DNA from: Actinomycetota bacterium
GTDB taxonomy: Bacteria > Actinomycetota > Coriobacteriia > Anaerosomatales > Anaerosomataceae
Assembly (NCBI GenBank): GCA_011372845.1
Contig: DSAI01000197.1
Span: forward strand, 1-6,573
Length of the DNA stretch: 6,573 nucleotides
Direction of reading: 5' to 3'
Shown here: one piece after another, positions 1-6,573 of the stretch
How the letters are laid out: each line of letters starts with the position of its first letter
How positions within the stretch are numbered: the first letter of the stretch is position 1
Position numbers and translations under genes: made by a program
Notes under the pieces: generated by a model
Databases searched by the model: none
The model's input: the letters and a program-made list of their open reading frames with translations, nothing else
Told to the model about the DNA's origin: nothing

Positions 1-33
1 GGTCACGGGATGCCTTTTCCAGCGCCCGTGACC
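1..33. repeat. Perfect 9-bp inverted repeat upstream of the promoter
   Basis: GGTCACGGG (1-9) is the exact reverse complement of CCCGTGACC (25-33), with a 15-base spacer. The right arm ends two or three bases before the proposed -35 box. As RNA it would form a strong GC-rich stem, but only TTT within GTTTGCC follows it, which is poor for an intrinsic terminator. It could be the terminator of an upstream gene or an operator-like site. The left arm starts at the first base of the window, so the stem may extend further. Confidence 0.6.
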
Positions 34-35
34 GT

Positions 36-63
36 TTGCCGCGTCTGCGTGCTGTGCTACAAT
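36..63 (+). promoter_or_regulatory. Sigma70/sigmaA-type promoter of the rimP-nusA operon
   Basis: The -10 box TACAAT (58-63) differs from TATAAT at one position and is preceded directly by TGC (55-57), an extended -10 motif. A weak -35, TTGCCG (36-41), sits 16 bp upstream; TTTGCC (35-40) at 17 bp is an alternative reading. Transcription would start near position 70, giving a leader of about 75 nt before the rimP ATG. The element lies immediately upstream of the first gene and is the best promoter match in this short intergenic stretch. The call rests on consensus matching only. Confidence 0.7.
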
Positions 64-89
64 CCCGACGAACGACAAACGTCCCGTGT

Positions 90-120
90 GAGAAGTGGGC
101 TTACCCCCGCTTCTTTTGTT
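90..120 (+). terminator. Terminator-like leader hairpin, candidate attenuator before rimP
   Basis: AGAAGTGGG (91-99) pairs with CCCGCTTCT (106-114), giving nine pairs including one G-T wobble (96:109), across a six-base loop (100-105). The tract TTTGTTCT follows at 115-122. A stem followed by a T-rich run, placed between promoter and first gene, is the architecture of a leader attenuator. The T tract is interrupted, which suggests a weak terminator that may depend on a factor. In Bacillus subtilis a NusA-dependent leader terminator gives autoregulation of the operon containing rimP and nusA. That the same happens here is inference. Confidence 0.55.
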
Positions 121-128
121 CTGGAAGG

Positions 129-136
129 AAGGAGGT
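129..136 (+). promoter_or_regulatory. Shine-Dalgarno site that sets the rimP start
   Basis: AAGGAGGT matches the anti-SD of 16S rRNA along its whole length. It lies 9 nt before ATG at 146, 3 nt before GTG at 140 and 12 nt before GTG at 149. The spacing favours ATG 146. It also argues against the in-frame GTG at 95, which lies upstream of this site and inside the leader hairpin. Confidence 0.85.
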
Positions 137-145
137 CGAGTGCCC

Positions 146-631
146 ATGGTGCTTGCTGACGGACTCATAGCGGCGCTCGAGCCTCGCGCGCGGGAGCACG
201 GTCTCGAACTGGTGACCGTAGAAGTCATCGGCGGCGGCAAACACCGTACGGTGCGGGTCTTCCTCGACAGAGAAGGCGGCATCGATATCGACGCCATCGC
301 CGACGCCAACCCCTGGATATCGGAGGCCCTCGACGCCATGCCGCAGCTCTCCGGAGCGTTCACCCTTGAGGTGTCGTCTCCGGGGATCGAGCGCCCGCTG
401 CGCACGCGGGAGCACTTCGAGCGCTTCACGGGCGAGAAGGTGTCGGTCCAGACGCATCGTCCTATCGACGGACGTTCGCGGTTCACAGGCACGCTCGTCG
501 GATTCGACGGCGATGAGGTCGTCATCCAGGCCGACGACAGGGAACTCCGCGTCCCGTTCGATGGAATCGAACGGGCACGCTTGAAAGCCGACTTCGGTAC
601 GGCGACCGAAAGGGACGGGAAGAACAGATGA
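146..631 (+). CDS. rimP: Ribosome maturation factor RimP
   Basis: RimP binds the 30S subunit and assists assembly of its head region around S12 and the central pseudoknot; it acts in the cytoplasm. The 161-residue product has the usual two-domain layout. The N-terminal alpha/beta domain carries GLELVTVEV (residues 19-27), VRVFLDREGGIDID (37-50) and the family signature FTLEVSSPGIERPL (72-85). It is followed by an Sm/SH3-like C-terminal domain (about 86-150) with FTGEKVSV and FTGTLVGFDGDEVVI. Length is normal for the family. ATG 146 was chosen because a perfect Shine-Dalgarno site sits 9 nt upstream; a longer reading from GTG 95 would add 17 atypical residues. It is the first gene of the operon, and its stop overlaps the nusA start as ATGA, which suggests translational coupling. 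Confidence 0.96.
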   Translation: MVLADGLIAALEPRAREHGLELVTVEVIGGGKHRTVRVFLDREGGIDIDAIADANPWISEALDAMPQLSGAFTLEVSSPGIERPLRTREHFERFTGEKVSVQTHRPIDGRSRFTGTLVGFDGDEVVIQADDRELRVPFDGIERARLKADFGTATERDGKNR

Positions 632-1770
632 GCTCCGAGCTGATGGACGCATTGCGTGAACTCGCACGCGAGAAGAACATCGACGAGACGGTCATGCTCG
701 AGCGTCTTGAGGAACAACTCGCCGTCACCTACAAGCGGATCCTCGACTCGGACAACGACTGCTCGGTGACGATCGACCGCGAGAGCGGGCGTATCCACGT
801 CTACGAACTCGTCCCTGTGGGCGATACGGAGGAAGAGCCCGTGTTCGAAGCGCGTGACGTCACGCCTTCGGATATCTCCCGTTATGCCGCCACTGCGGCG
901 AAGCAGGTTATCACGCAGTCAATCCGCGAGGCCGAACGCGAGCAGATCTTCGAGGAGTACGCCGACCGGATCGGTGACAGCATCACCGGTACGGTCCAGC
1001 AGTCCGACTCCCGGTACACGCTCGTCAAGATCCGCGAGGGGGTCGAAGCGCTGTTGCCGCATGCGGAGCAACCCCCCAACGAGCGCTACGAGCACAACCA
1101 GCGTCTGAAGGCGCTCATCATCGATGTCCGGAAGACCTCCAACGAGCCGTCGATCGTGGTCTCGCGTACGCACCCCAATCTGCTGAAGCGGCTCTTCGAG
1201 CTCGAGGTCCCGGAGATCTACGACGGCATCGTCGAGATCAAGAGCGTCGCACGCGAGCCAGGCATGCGCTCCAAGATCGCCGTGTCATCGCGCGAGCCCG
1301 GCCTCGACCCGGTAGGCGCTTGCGTCGGCCCCAAGGGGAGTCGCGTGCGCATGGTCGTCGCGGAATTGCGCGGCGAGCGCATCGACGTGGTCCCGTGGTC
1401 TGAGGATCCGGCCACCTTCGTCGGCAACGCACTCTCACCGGCCAAGGTGGCCCGTGTGGTCGTCTCCGACGACACCCACACGGCCACAGTGATCGTCCCC
1501 GACGACCAACTCTCGCTCGCCATCGGCAAGGAAGGGCAGAACGCCCGACTGGCCGCCAAGCTCACCGGCTGGCGGATCGACATCAAGAGTCTCGGCCAGG
1601 CCGTCTCGACCGGGCTTGCAGAGGCGGTCACCGGCGGCGACCTCGACGGCGATGAGGGCGACGGCCGCTGCATCGCGGTGACGAGCACCGGCATCCGGTG
1701 CCGTAACCAGGCACGGCCTGGCAGCCGGTACTGTGGCGTGCATGAGAAGGAGGCCGCGGACGAGTCGTGA
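628..1770 (+). CDS. nusA: Transcription termination/antitermination factor NusA with Cys/His tail
   Basis: NusA binds RNA polymerase near the RNA exit channel and promotes pausing, hairpin-dependent termination and, with other Nus factors, antitermination. In the 380-residue product the N-terminal RNAP-binding domain spans about 1-110. The S1 domain covers about 115-180 (GDSITGTVQQ to IVVSR). KH1 contains VGPKGSRVR (233-241), and KH2 contains AIGKEGQNARLAAKL (298-312). As in other actinobacterial NusA proteins there are no acidic repeats after KH2. Unusually, residues 321-380 form an extra tail: a Gly/Asp-rich linker followed by C348, C358, C369 and H372 (CX9CX10CX2H), a possible metal-binding motif. 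The ATG overlaps the rimP stop (ATGA), and GGGA at 617-620 may serve as a weak ribosome binding site. The family call is secure; the tail function is unknown. Confidence 0.98.
   Translation: MSSELMDALRELAREKNIDETVMLERLEEQLAVTYKRILDSDNDCSVTIDRESGRIHVYELVPVGDTEEEPVFEARDVTPSDISRYAATAAKQVITQSIREAEREQIFEEYADRIGDSITGTVQQSDSRYTLVKIREGVEALLPHAEQPPNERYEHNQRLKALIIDVRKTSNEPSIVVSRTHPNLLKRLFELEVPEIYDGIVEIKSVAREPGMRSKIAVSSREPGLDPVGACVGPKGSRVRMVVAELRGERIDVVPWSEDPATFVGNALSPAKVARVVVSDDTHTATVIVPDDQLSLAIGKEGQNARLAAKLTGWRIDIKSLGQAVSTGLAEAVTGGDLDGDEGDGRCIAVTSTGIRCRNQARPGSRYCGVHEKEAADES
1669..1743 (+). other. Region coding the CX9CX10CX2H motif at the NusA C-terminus
   Basis: These codons specify NusA residues 348-372, with C348, C358, C369 and H372 and an intervening GIRCRNQARPGSRYCGVH stretch. 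The spacing and the pattern of a basic segment, then PGSRYC and a final His, resemble small Cys3His motifs (G-x-x-C-[KR]-[NR]...PGSxYCxxH) found at the ends of varied bacterial and phage proteins, for instance in families of the DUF5763 kind. The resemblance is from memory and has not been checked by a profile search. The reading frame, overlap with rnpM and codon bias continue normally, so this is a real part of NusA rather than a frameshift product. Confidence 0.7.
1747..1753 (+). promoter_or_regulatory. Shine-Dalgarno site for rnpM inside the nusA tail
   Basis: AAGGAGG is a full-strength Shine-Dalgarno sequence 13 nt before GTG 1767, rather farther than usual. It lies in the codons for the NusA EKEA residues. 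It supports GTG 1767, which overlaps the nusA stop as GTGA, as the rnpM start. Ribosomes finishing nusA would pass over it, which favours coupled initiation. Confidence 0.7.
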
Positions 1771-2068
1771 GTCACCGCGCAACCCCACAACGGACGTGCG
1801 TCGCGTGTCGGCGCGTGGACGACAAGCGTGCCTTCGTGCGCCTGGTGCGCGACGGTGATGGTGAAGTACACGTGGATCCGACGGGCAAGGCGCCGGGACG
1901 CGGTGCGTCCGTGTGCCCTGCGATCGCCTGTTTCGAGTCCGCGATATCCGCTAGGAGGCTCACATCCGCGCTCCGGGTGAGTCTCGTCGAAGAGGACGTG
2001 GAGCGCCTAAGACATGAATTCGAGGACGTGCTCCAGGACCGTGGGGCCTCCGCTTCGAGAACTGGACG

Positions 2069-2072
<4 letters not shown>
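1767..2072 (+). CDS. rnpM: YlxR/RnpM family RNA-binding protein (RNase P modulator)
   Basis: This is a small cytoplasmic protein of the YlxR (DUF448) family. In Bacillus subtilis the member was renamed RnpM after it was shown to bind RNase P RNA and modulate RNase P activity; the role in this organism is inferred. The 101-residue product shows the family motifs RTCVACRR (residues 9-16), FVRLVRDGDGEVHVDPTGKAPGR in outline (23-45), and GRGASVCPAIACFESA (44-59). The last ~25 residues are a charged helix and a loose tail. Four cysteines, C11, C14, C50 and C55, could form a metal site, but this is not established for the family. The GTG start overlaps the nusA stop (GTGA). Its position between nusA and infB is the classic one for this family, and no ylxQ gene follows. 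Confidence 0.94.
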
Positions 2073-4516
<2,444 letters not shown>

Positions 4517-4520
4517 GCTG

Positions 4521-4892
4521 ATGAAGAGCACTCCGCGCACACGCAGACTCGGCGAGAGCGTCCGTGAGGCCCTCGCCGAGGTCCTTCGAGACGACGTCGC
4601 AGACCCGCGGCTCGACTTCGCCACGATCACGTCCGTGGAGGTGTCGGCCGACCTGAACCTGGCCAACGTGTATGTCACCACGCACGGTGGCGATGAGGAG
4701 TACGAAGCGCTGCTCGAGGGTCTCCGCTCGGCGGACAAGCGCATCCGCGCCGGTCTGGCCCGGCGGGTCCAGATACGGGTGATCCCCGAACTGCGCTACC
4801 TTCTCGACACGACGCTCGACCAGAGCATGCGGATTACCGAGGCGCTCAAGAACGTGCCTCCCACCATGCGCCAGGATGAGGACGGCTCGTGA
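4521..4892 (+). CDS. rbfA: 30S ribosome-binding factor RbfA
   Basis: RbfA is a KH-fold protein that binds immature 30S subunits and helps form the mature 16S rRNA 5' end and central pseudoknot. The 123-residue product is of normal length. It carries the opening basic helix (TRRLGESVREALAEVL, 7-22), DPRLDFATITSVEVSADL (28-45), NVYVTT (49-54), and the strong C-terminal signature RVIPELRYLLDTTLDQSMRI (86-105). The KH domain of RbfA usually has an Ala-x-Gly kink between its two helices. Here A71 is present but the Gly position is K73 (A-D-K), a mild departure from the family. The ATG follows the infB stop by 4 nt with a good Shine-Dalgarno site. The stop overlaps the nrnA start as GTGA. Placement after infB is the conserved order. 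Confidence 0.96.
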   Translation: MKSTPRTRRLGESVREALAEVLRDDVADPRLDFATITSVEVSADLNLANVYVTTHGGDEEYEALLEGLRSADKRIRAGLARRVQIRVIPELRYLLDTTLDQSMRITEALKNVPPTMRQDEDGS

Positions 4893-5863
4893 CGCTGCCG
4901 GACGCATTCTCCCAGGCCGCCCGAGCTCTCCGTGAGGCGGACAGCGTGCTCATCGGCGTGCACGTCGACCCCGACGGTGACGCCGTGGGGTCGGCCCTCG
5001 GCCTGATGCTCGTACTTGAGAGCGCGGGCATCGACTCTGCGCCCGTGCTGCCCACCAACGACCCGCTGCCGTCGACGTACGCGTTCCTTCCAGGGGCGGA
5101 CCGGTTCATCCTGGCCCAGGACGCGGCGGTGCCGGACGTCTTCGTTGCGCTCGACAGCCCCGATCCAAGGCGCCTCGTGCTGGCCGAGCCGCTTGCAAGG
5201 GCCGCCCGTACCCTGATCATGATCGACCACCATCCTGATGCGACCCCCGGTGATGCCATAGCCGTTCTCAATCCCGAGGCCGCAGCCACCGGGTGCCTCG
5301 TATGGGAGCTCGCACATCACCTCGGCGTGGTGCCCGACTCGCGCACCGCCACCTGTCTGTACGCGGCCCTCCTCACCGACACCGGTCGCTTCAGCTACTC
5401 CAACACCTCCGCGAAGACGTTGCGGGTGGCCGCCGAGATGGTGGCTGCCGGCGCCGTCCCCAACGACATCTACTCGGCCATCTACGAGAACCGGTCCGCT
5501 GGAGCACAGGCCTTGCTGTCGCGCGCCCTCGGCCGTATCACCTTCGCCAACGGCGGTCTTGTCGCGTACTCCTGGGTCCGTGACGCGGACTTCGTGGAGA
5601 CCGGAGCACGTCCCGCCGAGGCCGAGAACCTGATCGACCACGTCCGTGCGCTGGGCGGGGTCGAGGCCGTCTTCCTCGTGAAGGTCAACGGCGATGGCAA
5701 GTCACGCGTGAGTCTCCGCGCGAAAGACTCGGCCGACGTCGGTTCGGCAGCGCGTGAGCTCGGCGGGGGAGGGCACCGCGCCGCCGCGGGGGTGACGCTT
5801 CCCGGCGGGCTCGACGATGCGCTCGCGGCGGTGCTTCCGCTTCTTCCCGGAGGTCGCGACTGA
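4889..5863 (+). CDS. nrnA: NrnA-like DHH/DHHA1 phosphoesterase (nanoRNase/pAp phosphatase)
   Basis: Proteins of this family degrade very short RNAs (nanoRNA) from the transcript turnover pool, and many also hydrolyse pAp, a by-product of sulfate assimilation or CoA-dependent carrier activation. They act in the cytoplasm with Mn2+. The 324-residue product has all the expected metal ligands: HVDPDGDAVGS (25-35, with H25, D29, D31), D89 in VALDSPD, DHH at 113-115, and D164 in LLTDTGRF. The C-terminal DHHA1 domain has RVSLRA (273-278) and the GGGGH substrate-binding loop (292-296). Length matches the family. GTG 4889 overlaps the rbfA stop, and GAGGA (4878-4882) lies 6 nt upstream. Placement between rbfA and truB is typical of Gram-positive bacteria. 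Whether it favours nanoRNA, pAp or a cyclic-dinucleotide breakdown product such as pApA cannot be told from sequence alone. Confidence 0.93.
   Translation: MTLPDAFSQAARALREADSVLIGVHVDPDGDAVGSALGLMLVLESAGIDSAPVLPTNDPLPSTYAFLPGADRFILAQDAAVPDVFVALDSPDPRRLVLAEPLARAARTLIMIDHHPDATPGDAIAVLNPEAAATGCLVWELAHHLGVVPDSRTATCLYAALLTDTGRFSYSNTSAKTLRVAAEMVAAGAVPNDIYSAIYENRSAGAQALLSRALGRITFANGGLVAYSWVRDADFVETGARPAEAENLIDHVRALGGVEAVFLVKVNGDGKSRVSLRAKDSADVGSAARELGGGGHRAAAGVTLPGGLDDALAAVLPLLPGGRD
5849..5854 (+). promoter_or_regulatory. Shine-Dalgarno site for truB inside the end of nrnA
   Basis: GGAGGT lies 8 nt before ATG 5863, near-ideal strength and spacing. It falls in the last codons of nrnA (PGGRD), whose stop shares one base with the truB start (TGATG). 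It fixes the truB start. Confidence 0.8.
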
Positions 5864-6573
5864 TGGCACGCCGGGGGGCGACCGGTCTCTCTGGGGTGCT
5901 GGTCATCGACAAATCGGCGGGCTGCACCAGCCACGATGTCGTTGCCCGGCTCAGGAAGGCGACAGGGGAGAAGCGTATCGGGCACGCCGGGACCCTCGAT
6001 CCGATGGCCACCGGGGTCCTCATCGTGCTCGTCGGCTCCGCAACACGTTTGGCGCGCTACCTGTCGGTCGATCGCAAGTCATATCTGGCGCATGTCGAGT
6101 TCGGCACCGCCACCGACACCCTCGATGCGGATGGCGACGTGGTGTCATCCAGCCCGGTCCCGCCTTCGGCGCTCGATGCTCTTGAGGCCGAGCGGATCCT
6201 CGCCACCTTCCTCGGTCCTCAGACACAGATACCCCCCGCCTTCTCCGCCATCAAGCGGCAGGGGGTGCCGGCGTACCGGCTTGCCCGTGACGGGGTGGAC
6301 GTCACGATGGAACCGCGTGACATCGAGGTGTACGAAGCGGCGTTGTCGGCCATCGATCCATCCGGTCCCACGTGGCAAGTGCGGTTCTCTGTCTCCAAGG
6401 GGACCTACATCCGCTCTCTCGCGCGCGACATAGGGGCAGTGGCGGGTACGGATGCGCACTTGTCGGCCCTTCGCAGAACGCACGCAGGCGCCCTGGGCCT
6501 CGAACACGCCGTCACATTGGAGGATGCCTGCGCCGCGGCGTCGGACGGGCGGCTGCCGTCGCTGTTCATCGAC
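5863..6573 (+). CDS. truB: tRNA pseudouridine(55) synthase TruB (3' end outside the window)
   Basis: TruB converts U55 in the T-arm of most tRNAs to pseudouridine and also acts as a tRNA chaperone. The frame runs open from ATG 5863 to the window end, giving 237 residues of an expected ~290-310, so only the C-terminal PUA-like part is missing. Signatures are GVLVIDKSAGCTSHDVV (11-27), the catalytic loop GHAGTLDPMATGVL (40-53) with nucleophile D46, GTATDTLDADG (81-91), PPAFSAIKRQGVPAYRLAR (124-142), SKGTYIRSLARDIG (178-191) and LRRTHAGALG (203-212). All catalytic-site motifs are intact. The gene follows nrnA at a TGATG junction with a strong Shine-Dalgarno site. In related genomes ribF often follows, but nothing can be seen beyond base 6573. 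Confidence 0.97.
   Translation, partial: MARRGATGLSGVLVIDKSAGCTSHDVVARLRKATGEKRIGHAGTLDPMATGVLIVLVGSATRLARYLSVDRKSYLAHVEFGTATDTLDADGDVVSSSPVPPSALDALEAERILATFLGPQTQIPPAFSAIKRQGVPAYRLARDGVDVTMEPRDIEVYEAALSAIDPSGPTWQVRFSVSKGTYIRSLARDIGAVAGTDAHLSALRRTHAGALGLEHAVTLEDACAAASDGRLPSLFID

Noticed and set aside
64..83. Small hairpin GACG (67-70) with CGTC (80-83) in the leader
   Set aside because: Only four pairs with a nine-base loop; too weak to support as a structure.
95..145. GTG 95 as the rimP start
   Set aside because: It lies within the stem of the leader hairpin and upstream of the perfect Shine-Dalgarno site at 129-136; the extra 17 residues do not resemble RimP.
1588..1767. NusA tail as a frameshift artefact or a separate small gene
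   Set aside because: The frame is continuous from KH2, codon bias is unchanged, and it ends in the expected GTGA overlap with rnpM.
5936..6433. Plus-strand frame inside truB
   Set aside because: It is out of frame with truB, whose frame contains all the catalytic motifs; the product is Ser/Pro/Arg-rich noise.

Overview
This window is the 5' and middle part of the bacterial rimP-nusA operon, which makes transcription and translation factors. It carries a promoter and leader followed by rimP, nusA, rnpM (ylxR), infB, rbfA, nrnA (DHH/DHHA1 phosphoesterase) and the first 237 codons of truB, all on the + strand. The DNA is GC-rich with strongly GC-biased third codon positions, and several genes start with GTG. 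NusA ends after its two KH domains, with no acidic C-terminal repeats. No ylxQ (L7Ae-like) gene lies between rnpM and infB. These features suggest a high-GC Gram-positive, probably Actinomycetota and perhaps a deep or anaerobic lineage such as Coriobacteriia. The class-level guess is inference only.

Bases 1-145 are the control region. They hold a perfect 9-bp inverted repeat (1-33), a sigma70/sigmaA-type promoter with an extended -10 (36-63), and a terminator-like hairpin with an interrupted T tract (90-120) just before a perfect Shine-Dalgarno sequence and the rimP start. This layout fits premature termination in the leader, as known for NusA-dependent autoregulation of the same operon in Bacillus subtilis.

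Bases 146-6573 are almost entirely coding. Junctions are ATGA or GTGA overlaps (rimP/nusA, nusA/rnpM, rnpM/infB, rbfA/nrnA), a TGATG junction (nrnA/truB), or a 4-nt gap (infB/rbfA), so translational coupling is likely. The products act together: NusA modulates RNA polymerase pausing, termination and antitermination; RimP and RbfA mature the 30S subunit; IF2 starts translation; TruB modifies tRNA U55; RnpM binds RNA (an RNase P modulator in B. subtilis); NrnA removes short RNAs and pAp.

I found no mobile element, CRISPR array, defence system or tRNA/rRNA gene. The most unusual features are a Cys/His motif (CX9CX10CX2H) added to the C-terminus of NusA and the terminator-like leader hairpin. Everything else is an ordinary, well-conserved housekeeping operon.
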